In this document: in pieces, positions 52,375-63,359 of the stretch
Layout: each line of letters starts with the position of its first letter
How positions within the stretch are numbered: the first letter of the stretch is position 1
Origin: Mixophyes australis
Lineage: Eukaryota > Chordata > Amphibia > Anura > Limnodynastidae
Direction: 5' to 3'
Assembly (NCBI GenBank): GCA_036250195.1
Contig: JAVHZZ010000002.1
Coordinates: forward strand, 368,220,624-368,284,623
Length of the DNA stretch: 64,000 nt
Translations under genes and position numbers: made by a program
The notes under the pieces: generated by a model
What the model was told of the DNA's origin: nothing
Databases searched by the model: none
The model's input: only the letters and a program-made list of their open reading frames with translations

Positions 52375-53616
52375 ACACTGAATAGTTCCATCTCGGCTGG
52401 TTGCTAGGGGACGCTTCTTTCTGTTTGTCAGCAGTAACATGACTGCACTGCAACAATAGGCTGTAAAGGGGGCTGTAAGGGGCTCTCTCCTGATGGCGTG
52501 TTCTGATTGCACACCATTAAGTTAAATGACAGATAGTGCTTAGCCTCCCTGACAGTGATAGCTTTGTTGTTGCACTAGTGAAGCCTGCTCTATTCTTCCC
52601 CTGATTACCTGTTGCCTGACATTTGTCTGTTTCTGAAACTCCCTGTCTGCTGCCCACCTTTGGCTTTGTTACTGGACCTCCTCACTCGCTGTCCTACCTG
52701 ACCTTTGGCTTGTCTCTGGTTATCCCTGCTTGCTGCCTGCCACAATCATTTGCATTCTTCTCAATTCTTCTCTTTTACATCATCAGCTACTTCAAAGTCC
52801 GCCAGTTTAATCCCAGTCTCAATACTCTTTCGCTACTTGGCATTTAAGATTAATTCCTACTACACTGAACTCAAGTCCTTTGGACATCTGAGTACCTGTG
52901 AGAATATGGCTCTACGGGAAAGGCGGTGTTAGGCTGCTGGCCCTGATCACCAACCCACAGAACTAGATGACGGAGATCTTCGCCTATAGCAGCCACCTTT
53001 TCCTTAGAGCTTGACACGCTCACCGGTACTCATATGCCCCCAGGACTTAGCTCCAAGTGTAGTGTGGGTTGGTAATGCAGGACCACAGCGGCAGGCCAGG
53101 AGACTGGTAGAAGGCAGCGGGTAGTCAAATAATAGCCAAGGTCAAGGGTCACAAGCAAGCAGAATAGTCAGTTAACATGCCAGAGGTCGGGGTCACAGGA
53201 ACGGAAGCAAGGTCCAAGGTACAGGCAACAAGTGTCAGGTTTACGAGCAAAACAGGCAGAGTCCAATAATCCAAGCAGGGGTCATACACAGGGAATCAAA
53301 CAGAGTATCCACAGGACAGGGAGTAGCAAATAGCAGCAGGTCAGCAAGACTGGGCAAAAAAGCTATAACCGGCAGTGAGGCTCAGTCCTCATTGCCTTAA
53401 ATACTGCAACCAGCCAGTCAGAGCCTAGCTTCGGGACACGGAGCTACAGGGGAAAGCGTCCGGCCCCTGCCTTGGCAACGGTCGGGACCTCGGCGGAAAT
53501 GACGTCCCAGTCGTCAAGGTGACGGCCGGGACGCCAGAGGGCACCAGAAGCGAGCCAAGGCGGCTGTGAGTACCACCGCGGTTCATGACAGGCGGCTTGC
53601 TATAGGTGAAGACCTC
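52375..53616. mobile_element. Insertion in the L1, LTR-like, family unsure
   Basis: This stretch has no L1 match. A part (53012-53590) begins TGACACGCTCACCGG and ends GGTTCATGACA, with a TATTTAAGGCAATGAGG box on the minus strand, as in an LTR. It is flanked by an inverted repeat (52973-52999, 53590-53616: ATCTTCGCCTATAGCAGCC versus inverse GTCTTCACCTATAGCAAGCC). The left part (52600-52900) resembles frog LTR-type sequence rich in CCTGACCTTTGGCTTG. No clean duplication. Confidence 0.4.
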
Positions 53617-53882
53617 TTGTACACATTGGTTTTAGGAATTTATTTGGTGTCTAACAGGATCACTTACAGCCAAGTCACCCTATCCAAAACTTTTTCTGTG
53701 TCAAGAGGCACCACCATAGCTAGGAGTAGCTTGTGATTTATAACATGTGTGATGTTAATGATCCTTCTGGAGTTAATCTGATTCTGTTAGGAACAAAGCC
53801 TGCTTGAGCTGGGTGGATTAGGGCTGTCACGACCAAGTCCAATCTGTTTGCTAGGATTTTTGCAAAAAGCTTTAGGTCTATG

Positions 53883-54601
53883 TGTTAGACTCTGCCTGTA
53901 TTTTGTATGTGGCTGCAGTATCTCAATTCCACCAGAGGTGCTGCTGTTTGCCCCTGAACTTTGCACCTTTCCTGTAGGAATTAATCTCCTTACCTCATTA
54001 GTACCAGCACCTGTTTGGTGGCTTCATATACCTGCCTCAATCTGTGTTCTGTGCAGTTCATTGTTTATGCCTGGCTGCTTGTCTCCTCCTTATCCATGTT
54101 CCAGTTTTGCTTTACTGCTGTTTGATCTCCTGTTGTGAACCTCTGTCTGATTACATGACCCTGCTTGTTTGTCTGTTGTCTTGACCTCTGCCTGATTACC
54201 AGATTATGCTTGTTTTCTTGTGACCCTGACCTCTGCCTGGTCACTGGACTCAGCTAATCCGTCTGCTCCCCTGGACTGCCTCGTGCCTCTGGAATTCTGG
54301 AATCCTGATCCCTGCCTCCTTAGTTTGGTGCCTCGTGCCTCCTGGCAATTGGTAACTCAGTCTACTTGTTCCTGCATTTAAACTGTATTTGTCATTGCTT
54401 GGAACCTGTTTATTCTGTGGACTATTCCTGCAATTCATGACACCTGTTCATATTTGTGTATTGGAGTATACCTGTTTATTCTGCTACTTGAAATCTGCAT
54501 ATTCCATGAACTGAATCCTTGTTCCCATATTTTGCCTAAATAAAGACACTTGGTTTTTATACTTCTGTTGCTGCTTCCTGAATTTACTAGAAATCATAAC
54601 A
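53883..54601 (+). mobile_element. Solo LTR with 5-bp target duplication CTATG
   Basis: It begins TGTTAGACTCTGCCTG and ends AAATCATAACA, flanked by CTATG on both sides (53878-53882, 54602-54606). AATAAAGACACTTGG near the end is the polyadenylation-type signal. 5-bp duplications and TG...CA ends fit an LTR retrotransposon (Ty3/gypsy-type likely). It interrupts the L1 RT on the opposite strand. Paralogue at 41043. Confidence 0.88.
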
Positions 54602-55589
54602 CTATGCTAAGGAAAGAGATTGGTCTATAGTTACCTGCATCTTCAGGATATTGTTCTGACTTGCTACCTTGTCAGCTCTTGTGGTGGCCCCGTCAAACCT
54701 TTCACCTTGCATTATTGAGTTGAACAGGCCTACCAGCATATGAAGCAGGGCACGTGCAGATTTCTTATAATAAGCGGCAGTGAAGCCATACGGGTCTGGA
54801 GCTGCTGAGCATTTAAGTTCTTTTAATGCATCTGAAATCTCCTCAGCAGTGATTTCTTTGCTGAGAAATTAAACTTGGGCACTGGCCAGGTGAGGAAGGT
54901 GGAATGACTGCTGAAAATCATTTATTTTCTGTTTGGATCGTTGTGAGTCTTCTGCTTCAGTCAAAAGGTTGTAAAGTGCGGTGTAATAAACCAAAAATTG
55001 GTCTGCTATCTTCTTTGGACCAAATTTTTGTGAACCATCTGTTCATTTGAGTGATTTAATCCTGTTGCACACTGTGTCACGTTACGTAGTATCTCTGTCG
55101 TAACCAGAGAGGGCCTTGGCTGCTTTTTTGGAAAGGATCTGATACAGAATTTTAACGTAGGTTGGTTTTTATGGGATTTTTGTTGTTCAGCTGTCAAGCT
55201 TGAAGTTTGAACTACTAATTATTTGATGCACCTTTTTCTTGCTTTTTTTATGCACAGCCAAACTAATCAAAACTCTGCATATAATACTCCTATGAGCTAT
55301 GAGGTCTTGGGTGAGGTGTTGTCCGCTCTGTAGTCATTAATCACTTGGATAATCTCCCAAATGTGATCTTGCTTAAGTAGCAGGGACTCACTAAGATACC
55401 AGTGGTGTTGACAAAGTGCCATCTCCACTGCAGTGTGATCTGTCCAAGAGACAAGTGAGATCTAAACCTAGCGAAAGCCTGAGTGGTTGCATATGGTCTA
55501 TTAGAAAAAAGTCTTACATTAGTACTGGTTATGTGAGGAGGTGTGAGTGAAGGCTTTACTGGTAGAGTAAGCCACTAGCCAGGTATCAT

Positions 55590-56110
55590 ATAGATTACTA
55601 AAACTGAATTATAAGTTTATAAGTCACTCTGTCATGACCTTGATAAGCTCTACTGGTGACTGAGCGGTCTAAATATGAATAGAGAATAGTATTCAGATCT
55701 CCACCTACTATAGTCATGCCTTGGTTTGTTTGCTCTAAGTTCTGAAAGAAGTCTATGAAGGAGGCATCCTGTTGCACATTTAGGGCATATACTGAAGCTA
55801 ATCTGATGGATGTCTGGTTAAGCGTGGCTGTTACAATGATAAACCTGACTTGTTTGTCAGAAATGTTTGTTTTCAATTGTTGGTGGAATACTATGATGTG
55901 TTAAGATCACAGTGTCTCTGCGTTTTGCATTGGCCATGGAATACAATTCTTGAGGATATGACTTAGCTAAGGAAGTGTGTAGGACCCTGAACTGTGTTTC
56001 CTGCAATAAAATTATATCATGGTTTTTGTTTTAAAGTATTGCACAGCCATTGTGTACATGGTAGAAGAATTGAGACCGTTAAAATTAAGCAAATAAATAT
56101 GTAGCAATCA
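55590..56110 (-). pseudogene. L1 ORF2 endonuclease domain
   Basis: It begins near 56090 with LNGLNSSTMYTMAVQYFK, followed after a frame break by ILLQETQFRVLHTSLAKSYP (QET motif). The frame 55598-55876 holds FIIVTATLNQTSIRLASVYA, then FFQNLEQTNQGMTIVGGDLN and LDRSVTS. The GGD-[FL]-N motif is characteristic of the APE-type nuclease that nicks target DNA. Frame breaks make it inactive. Confidence 0.85.
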
Positions 56111-56735
56111 AATGGTTTGCAGAGTAAGTCATAGGTTACGTGTGATATGGTAATAAGATGGGATGTTTCAGGAGAGAACATGCATACAACAGGAAAATCA
56201 TTGTACTTTACAGAATAAGTACAATAATAATGGCTTGAGCAGATGTTCTTGTTGATTATAGAAGGGGGACCTGTTATACGGTGGTATACCATACCACCAC
56301 TTCTCCTACTGCTTTCCATTCATTACATTTTCCATACCACAAACTTTTAAATTTTCATACCACTGTAAAGGGGCCTTCCTGTTCTAGAGTGGTCCACCTG
56401 CCAATCACATCGCTTCTTCAGCAACACTGCTACACACAATGGTTCGGTCTAGGGGGTAGACAGCAACAATTACTCAGGGGAAAGAGTACAGAGTGGAGGG
56501 AAAGAGGGAGTGTCCTAGGTGATGGGCAGGAGTAGAGAACCTGCAGTCAATTACTTATGTCGACACCTCAATTTTGTTCAGGGCCTGAGACAGCAGATAT
56601 TCATGATAGGGAAGACTCCCGCTGAAATATCTTATGTCTCCTCTTAATGGTTGTCTGGGACTCCCAAGAATGGTGTCTAGGAAAGGGGCGAAATCCAACA
56701 ACCCTCTCACAGGGTTTTCTACCCTTAGAGTGCAT
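56111..56735. other. No recognised feature, short palindrome at 56279
   Basis: GTGGTATACCATACCAC is a small palindrome near 56281. Nothing else is supported; the region may include the 5' part of the L1 or its flank. Confidence 0.35.
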
Positions 56736-56749
56736 GGGAAACCTAAGGG

Positions 56750-56937
56750 TCTGAATGAAAATGCCTAAATATATGGAGGAACTTCTTCTAATGGTTATTT
56801 CCAGCAGTATAACGGATCATGTCACAAAACATATGTCATCTCAAACTGGTTTCATGAACATGACAGTAGGTTCAGTGTACTGCAATGGCCTCCACAATCA
56901 CCTGATCTCAACACCTATCGGGATGCGATGGAACTAA
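56750..56937 (+). pseudogene. Tc1/mariner-type transposase scrap, catalytic residues lost
   Basis: The plus strand reads SNGYFQQYNGSCHKTYVIS and then NWFHEHDSRFSVLQWPPQ, SPDLNTYRDAME. In the family the Y after QQ is the second catalytic Asp and NPIE holds the Glu. Here Asp is Tyr and the Glu motif is gone (LNTYRD). A different Tc1-type family from the one at 17045. A (TA)n run follows at once. Confidence 0.8.
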
Positions 56938-56938
56938 A

Positions 56939-56962
56939 TATATATATATATATATATATATA
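56939..56962. repeat. (TA)n microsatellite
   Basis: A clean TA repeat directly after the Tc1 scrap. Confidence 0.97.
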
Positions 56963-56969
56963 GGTATTG

Positions 56970-57456
56970 TCTTGAATTGTATTGGGGTTACCATCTTCTG
57001 GGGTAGACGGCTGCACTTCTGACAGATCAGCCAAGGATATCACACCAGTCAATTATTTTGGTTTAACTAGCCACAGCTAGTTTTATTCACCATGTTCAAA
57101 ACAAACAAAACATAAAGAAAGGTTCGTAGCCTTTCTGGCTTCTTACTAATGTACAGGACGCACCCTCTCTCTCTCTCTCGAGAAGGACCCTGTGTCCCCA
57201 CACACAAAACATCTACACTTACTGGTCACTAATTTCAGGGTCTTTATAGGGATCTGGCCGGCGCCCCAAGTAGTGAGATACTAATTGAGCTGCCTTGCAG
57301 AATTTTACCAGCACCACGCAGGTGCAACTCCTTATTACCAGCAAGTCTCTTGGTAACTTGGAAGACCCGGAATGGGCCTTATGAACGAAGTCCACCCTTC
57401 TCTCTCGATTCACACCTCAGGGACCATTAAACCGGCTCTTCCTGTAGTCGCTCACA
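56970..57456 (-). mobile_element. Probable 3' LTR of a Ty3/gypsy element
   Basis: Read on the minus strand: TGTGAGCGACTACAGG after a purine tract (AAAAACAAAGAG), CCCTATAAAGACCC as a TATA box, then GAATAAAACTAGCTG as poly-A signal, ending near 56970. It stands just downstream of the integrase piece on the same strand. A CT microsatellite (CTCTCTCTCTCTC, about 57166-57179) lies inside. Ends are approximate. Confidence 0.6.
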
Positions 57457-57649
57457 CTCTTTGTTTTTGTGTGGGAAGGAGTTTCCCAATATCCCTGGGG
57501 TTTTAAAGCATACAAGACAGAAAGTCTTGGGCATATACCTCTGCCATTCACCACTTGCCCAGTGCTTTTGTCACATATTCCCTCCCCCTCTCCCTTGTTT
57601 TGACCTGTGGACCCTAAACACCCTTCAATTTCTTCCCAAAAACTTTTTA

Positions 57650-58260
57650 GCCTAATGCTGTGGAGTGGGTGAGAGGGTTTTGGCTACTGATCCTTTTGGA
57701 ACAAAAGGAATAGCAGTTCCTGGAGGGACTGGGGTAGCTGACAGAGCTACTCTGGCTTTCCACAGTTTTATAAAATTCCACGGTAGATCCATTCCAGCTT
57801 TCTTTTTCCTGGTGTGTATACCTTAACAAAGAGTAGTTGCACACGCAGACTTTTATAATGAGGCCTGGGAACATGGTACTGACACTCAGGGCAGGATGCA
57901 CAGTAGTCAGATAGATCTTTATGAACGCCTGGCTAGAAACACCGCTGCAAAGTTCTATCTGAGTTTTCTTCTACCTCTAGATGCCCTGCAGTTATGAAAC
58001 CATGAGCCAGGTCTAACACTGCTTTTCTATACACTTTGGGAACTATCAATTGTTCCAAAACATCTTCTCCTTTTTTGTAAATTTGCTACAAAAACCCTTG
58101 ACTTATTGCCATGTAAGAGTACAACAAGTTACAACCAGACTTTACAGGGTTTCCATCAACTACTTTTACATTTCCTCTTGCCTTTACCAGAGTAGGGTCT
58201 TTTGACTGTCCAGAGGCAAAAATATATCGATCGGGCACACAGTCAACAGGTTCAACTACA
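57650..58260 (-). pseudogene. Ty3/gypsy integrase N-terminal (HHCC zinc-binding) fragment
   Basis: In two phases the minus strand reads QLIVPKVYRKAVLDLAHG, then GHLEVEENSDRTLQRCF, GVHKDLSDYCASCPECQ and PRPHYKSLRV. This is the His-His-Cys-Cys zinc-binding domain of a Ty3/gypsy integrase: the Hs are in AHG and GHL, the Cs in CASCPEC. The catalytic core that should follow is lost or unrecognisable. Several stops. The position upstream of the LTR at 56970-57456 is right. Confidence 0.8.
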
Positions 58261-59074
58261 TTTCCTATTTCAGTAGAAGGTATACTCTCCTGTGCTCCAC
58301 AGCTGCCCTAGTTATTTTCTGACCCAATCACGCTTGAAAAGAAGGATCCCTTCAGACTTGTGGAAAACGCCCACTGCCACTGTATCAGTAACATTATCAA
58401 GTTGATCTGGGTTATTTACTTTTGCAATCCACTAGGTTTCCCATACCTTTCAAAATTGGGAAAAATCACTCTCCAATATAACATAATACCACAAGCAAGG
58501 AACTAATTCCACAGTGACTACCACATGACCACACTGTGTTTCTATGTTCAATTCAGTTAAGTTCAAGATAAGGTTGAGTATCCCCCCATGTATACAGGTT
58601 ACCCCAAAAGTTTACACACTCACTAGTTTGAGGTACTAGTGATATCCAGAAAGTACAGATGGAATAATACTACATGGTCAAACAGTGCTTGTTTTTATAC
58701 AGTTTGGACACAGCTTGGCAGTAATCCAGCCCCCTTTTCCGACCAGGCCCCAAACAATCTGAAATATTTAATTCAAAGATTAACATCAGGATGTGAGATT
58801 TTCTTTCAACTTGGATTTTAAATGCAATATATACTTAACAAAATTTACACTAATCTGTGATTTCTCTAATCAGATGCTGTTTACGTTGTTTACACAGGTT
58901 CTAACACACAGGACGAAATGCCACACAGGAAAGAAAGGTAACGGCCCCCTGCTGTGCTCTCAGGCTAAACAGACGTGTTGGACACTCACACATTAAAAAG
59001 CCTAATTAACTTAAATGAGGATTTCCTCTCGAAGTTACACAACAGATGTCCTCAAACATATGTCTATTGCATCA

Positions 59075-59077
<3 letters not shown>
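58261..59077. other. No clear feature; possibly more gypsy sequence
   Basis: A minus-strand stretch near 58270-58400 may continue the polyprotein (VFHKSEGILLFKRDW is readable), but I cannot place it. Confidence 0.3.

Positions 59078-59112
<35 letters not shown>
59078..59112. repeat. (TA)n microsatellite
   Basis: About 35 bp of TA repeat adjoining the SINE-like copy at 59113. Confidence 0.97.
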
Positions 59113-59116
<4 letters not shown>

Positions 59117-59260
59117 CATCATCATCATTTATTTATATAGCGCCAACAAATTCCGTTGCGCTTTACAATTGAGGACAAACATAGTAAACTAATAAACAAA
59201 CTGGGTAAAATGGACAAAAGTTGTAAAAGTGGGCAGCATTAGTGCACCCAACTTGACCTT
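59113..59260 (+). repeat. SINE-like dispersed repeat (TCCGCAGCGC family), copy 4
   Basis: ATCATCATCATTTATTTATA, then TAGCGCCAACAAATTCCGTTG and GCGCTTTACAATTGAGG match the core at 26446-26500. It starts with the same CATCAT run. Confidence 0.7.
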
Positions 59261-60849
59261 GCCACACGTCTAGATCATTTGGAGAATAAATAAAAAAATA
59301 AAAAAGTACTTAAGTCTGTGAGCATTACACCCAGTAATGGACAAAAATCAGCCCATTGGGAACAAGTGGCCTTGAAAGTACCACATATAGCGCCAGAGTA
59401 ATTTGCTCTTTTTCCTAGTAATTCTCACCATGAGCACAGCGCATTCACGTGCATTAGTTTAGTCCAAGACAAAATGATAAAGCAGTGTGGCTCAACAACT
59501 ATAGGTTAACCTACGGTCTGATCTTATAAAACTATCTAACGTTTTACTGCAAAGCTAATGTGTAGCCTCCTTGTGAGTCTAAAGGTTTCTTGTAAGAATT
59601 GGCAAAAATATTATATTACCCAACAATGGTGATATAAGTCTACAGATCAAAGCTTCAGTATAAAGTTTTATGGCTACAATTCTGATTCCCTGGTGACCAT
59701 CCTAAGCTATGTACTTGTAGGTGCCAAACATCATGTAATCTACCCATGCCCTTGAGGGAAACAGCTTTCCTCTGAACTTGGCATTTTGTAATCTTACTTG
59801 GTTGATCTGTGGATGAAGATTGATGAAGTCACAGAAAGTTTTTAAGGAGTACAATCAGCATGTTCCTGCCACTTTGTTGGATGTCTCCTCCTAATCACAT
59901 GAACATCTTACCTATAAGATGGCTATTATTATAATTATTATTATTTACTTGCAAAGAGCTACCAATTAGCCCGTAAAAGAATTATGCAAGTACATCAGTG
60001 CCTACCCCTTTGGAATTTGCATCCTATTATCAAGTGAAATGTGATCGTGGAATAAATAATAAGGCTGTAACAAACATTAAATGTAACATGTTTATATGTT
60101 GTTTGTTCAAATAATATTTGTTTAATGTATAGGCGAAATGCTTAAGGCGAAAGGTGAAAGTTTAAGCTGGCCTCACATGGTTTGAATTGGCAATGGATTT
60201 ACAATTTTTCACTATAAGTAATAATTACTGAATATAGTTCTTACATTTATTTTTATGGGTTTGTACTTAGATTATCAATATGGTCATAACTGCAACATGG
60301 CAAAATGTTGCTCCTTCTGATAGAAGTTGTTGTGTAATTGAAGTGTTCGATGCTGAATGTCAGATAGGGATGGAAAACGCTTTACTCTGGATCTCTATAC
60401 AAAAATTAGATTGAATAATGTGGAAAGGAGGATTAAATGACATCAGGGGGTAGCGAGTGTGTACTTGGGGAATTTCCCAGCTTAGTGGCCATAGACTTTT
60501 TGCTCTGCAAAATAATCTGATTTTTACACATACTTAGAGCTGTCAGAAATCCGGTGTTTCCCTATACTTTAATTAAGATCAATCTTGCACACACCAGGGG
60601 TGCTCTATAAAGGAAAGTGCATTTTATACACCCAAATACCAATGTCATGGGTGCATCTACCAAAGGTGAATGGGGTGCAGCTGTCATGGGCCCACATTTG
60701 AAGGAGGCCACCTTCAGGACCCTAGGCTAAGCTGCATCCTACCACCTCTGATCCCCCCCTAATTCCCACTTCCTCGCCCCTCACTCACTTGACATTTGTA
60801 AAATAAAAATAGTAATTATTACTTCTTCCTGGCTGGGTAGCAAGACTGC
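59261..60849. other. No recognised feature
   Basis: No supported gene or repeat. Confidence 0.4.
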
Positions 60850-61237
60850 AGTCCAGATATACTGATGTCTAGACGTACTGATGTCCAGATGTACTGATGT
60901 CCAGATGTACTGCTGTCCAGAGGTACTGATGTCCAGATATACTGATGTCTAGACGTACTGATGTCCAGATGTACTGCTGTCCAGATATACTGATGTCTAG
61001 ACGTACTGATGTCCAGATGTAATGCTGTCCAGATATACTGATGTCTAGACGTACTGATGTCCAGATGTACTGCTGTCCAGAGGTACTGATGTCCAGATGT
61101 ACTGCTGTCCAGATATACTGATGTCTAGACGTACTGCTGTCCAGAGGTACTGATGTCCAGATGTACTGCTGTCCAGATATACTGATGTCTAGACGTCCTG
61201 ATGTCCAGAGGTACTGCTGTCCAGAGGTACTGATGTC
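60850..61237 (+). repeat. 16-bp minisatellite (about 24 units)
   Basis: Units such as ACTGATGTCTAGACGT, ACTGATGTCCAGATGT and ACTGCTGTCCAGAGGT alternate in recurring groups of three to four, so the array has a higher-order pattern. Confidence 0.95.
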
Positions 61238-61349
61238 TGACGAGGAATGTTACCCAGGAGCAAACACAGAATGTCTAGAGAGGAGGCTCCAAATGTTAGA
61301 TTTCAGACCAAAACAAAAAAACTTGACATCACTCCCGTGACACACTGAC

Positions 61350-61725
61350 ATGTCGCCCACTGTTCACCAACTTTTCTCACACATGCCTCCTGCCCACTTG
61401 CTATTCTTACACATGCTCACCTGCCACAAGCTATTCATACATATACCACTCATACCCATCAGGTTTTGTCACACATGCCAACTCCATCCAACCAGCTTTT
61501 TCCACAAGCCAACCCCTGCTTTTTCCACATGCCACCAGCTTTTCTCTCATGTGCATCCCTGTCCTAGGAGCCTCGCCATCTTCTGTGACCCATGTTCTCC
61601 TGCCTGCCCACCAGCTTTGGTGCACATTTCCCCCTCCCCACTAGCTTTTCTCTCAAATGGCCCCCTGCCCACCAGCTTTTCTCAAACATACCACCCCACC
61701 AAACAGCTTTTATCTCACACTGCAT
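61350..61725 (+). repeat. Degenerate tandem repeat (CCCACCAGCTTTTCTC type)
   Basis: CCAGCTTTTCTC, CACACATGCC and GCCCACC words recur about every 30-40 bp. A 172-codon frame here (61350-61868) is a product of the repeat. Confidence 0.65.
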
Positions 61726-61742
61726 TTATATATACCTGGGGG

Positions 61743-63351
61743 CAGAGGCGGATCTTTCTTTTAGGAAGGCGGGGGGATGGTAAATCGACTAACACCAACT
61801 CCTCCCCCTCTCCAGTCTCGACTCCTGTAGGCCCAATGCCCTACAACACTATGTGTCACATAAACTAATGTACTTTAGGATACAAGTCGGTTAGGTTTGT
61901 TCTTTGCTTTAAGTAACACTAAAATCACAACAATAAGAGCAACAAATAACAGATATGTTTGTCCCATCATCTCACTGGTCTCCCTTCTTCACACTGCTAC
62001 TCTCTTCATCACACTGCTGCCCCCTTCATCACACTGTGCCCCTTCATCACAAAGCTGCACCTTCATCCACTGTGACCCCTTCATCATACAGTTACACCTC
62101 CATTACACTGGCCCCCTTAGCACACTGTGCCCTCTTATCGCACTGTCTTCCTTCATCACACTGTAGCCCTTCATCACACTGGGCCCCTTTATCACACTAT
62201 CCCCCTTCAACACACTGTGCCCCTTATCAGTCCATGGCCCTTCATCACACTAGTGCCCCATTTCACACTGTGCCGTCTTATCACACTGTGGCCTCCTATC
62301 ACACAGCCCCATATCACACTGTGCCCCTTTTTCACACTGCTGCTCCTTATCACACTGTTGCCCCTTTTCACTGTGCCCCCTTTTCACAATGTGCCCCCTC
62401 TTCACACAGTGCCCCATTTCACACTGTGCCCCTATTTCACACTGTGTGCCCTTTTCACACTGTACCCTTCTATCACACTGCTGTCCCGTATCACAATGCT
62501 GCTCCATATCACACTGTGCCCTCTTTTCACACTGCTGCCCCTTTTCACACTGTGCCCCCTTTTCACACTGTACCATTTCACACTGTGTCCCCTTTTCACA
62601 CTGTGCCCTCCTATCACACTGTGCCTTTTTTCGCACTGCTGTCATCCTATCACACTGCTGTGCCTTTTCACACTGTCTCCTTTTCACACTGCTGCCCGCC
62701 TATCACACTGCTGCCCTCCTATCACACTGCTGCCCCCTTCATCACTGTGCCCCTTCACCACAATGTTCCACCTTCATCCATTGTGACCACTTCATTACAC
62801 TGCTGCTCCTTCATCACACTGTAGCCCTTCATCACACTGGGCCCCTTTATCACACTATCACCCTTCATCACATTGTGCCCCATATCATACTATGCCCTCC
62901 TATCACACTACTGCCCCATATCACACTGTGTCCCCTTTTCACACTGTGCCCCCTTTTCACACTGTGCCCTTCTATCAAACTGCTGCTCCGTTTCACACTG
63001 TGCCCCCTTATAACACTGTGTCCCCTTATCACATTGTGCCTTCCTATCACTCTGTGCCCTTTTTCACACTGCTGCCATCCTATCACACTGCTTTCCCTTT
63101 TCACACTGTGTCCCCTTTCACATTGCTACTCCTTTTCACAATGTATCCCTTCATCACACAACTCCTTGCTTATTTTTCTTCTGTCTTCATTTCTGTCAGC
63201 TGCTCCTCTCAGCGCAGTTCCTCACTGACAGCTTTGGGACGTGATGACGTCACTCTAAACAGTCAATGAGGAGGCTGGAGCGAAGTGGGTGAGGACAGTA
63301 CATCCCATCACATTCTAAGCAAGAGTGTGTGTGTCCCTGGATCTGCCCCTG
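61743..63351 (-). mobile_element. Non-autonomous hAT element with GATGAAGG-type minisatellite (copy 2)
   Basis: The flanks CCTGGGGG (61735-61742) and CCTGGGGG (63352-63359) are identical, a hAT-type 8-bp duplication. The ends are CAGAGGCGGATCTTTC and (inverse) CAGGGGCAGATCCAGG. The body is the same minisatellite as at 20620-21930 but in the opposite orientation, and the sequence between array and right end (GACGTCACTCTAAACAGTCA) matches the inverse of 20530-20560. No transposase. Confidence 0.88.
61970..63160 (-). repeat. Minisatellite, inverse of the 20620-21930 array
   Basis: About 60 units around TTCATCACACTGTGCCCC and TTTTCACACTGCTGCCCC. Two larger blocks repeat (from CTTCATCACACTGTAGCCC to CCTTTTCACACTG, at about 62150 and 62810). 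Frames of up to 289 codons are artefacts. Confidence 0.95.
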
Positions 63352-63359
63352 CCTGGGGG

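Larger units (their letters stand above)
51960..55200 (-). pseudogene. L1 ORF2 reverse transcriptase, in pieces
   Basis: In reading order on the minus strand: ITAEEISDALKELKCSAAPD-type sequence (about 54840), PEDAGNYRPISFLSI just upstream of the solo LTR, FAKILANRLDLVVTALIHPAQ and GFVPNR below it, GLSALYYNPTASILANGLFS (52231-52310), and GNPLSPLVFALVMEPP, then GLYADRQS (about 52100-52200), the place of the catalytic F/YADD motif with the second Asp changed. Both insertions fall inside this domain. The blocks fit L1 and its Tx1-like relatives, and all frames are broken. Confidence 0.83.
49907..56110 (-). mobile_element. L1-type LINE, decayed, with two later insertions
   Basis: The minus strand ends at 49907 in a poly-A tail preceded by AATAAA (CAATAAAGTTGATT). 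Upstream are the pieces of an L1-type ORF2 in order: endonuclease (56110 to about 55590), linker and RT (about 55200 to 51960), and the C-terminal domain (51850 to 50050). Interruptions are a solo LTR at 53883-54601 and another insertion at about 52375-53616. Without these and a tandem duplication near 50.3-51.4 kb, the ORF2 length (about 3.5-3.8 kb) is normal for L1. No ORF1 or 5' UTR was recognised. Confidence 0.88.

Noticed and set aside
61350..61868. 172-codon frame rich in Pro, His, Ser
   Set aside because: Lies on a degenerate tandem repeat and runs into a transposon end.
61955..63228. Plus-strand frames of 289 and 279 codons
   Set aside because: Same minisatellite in inverse orientation; composition is purely that of the repeat.
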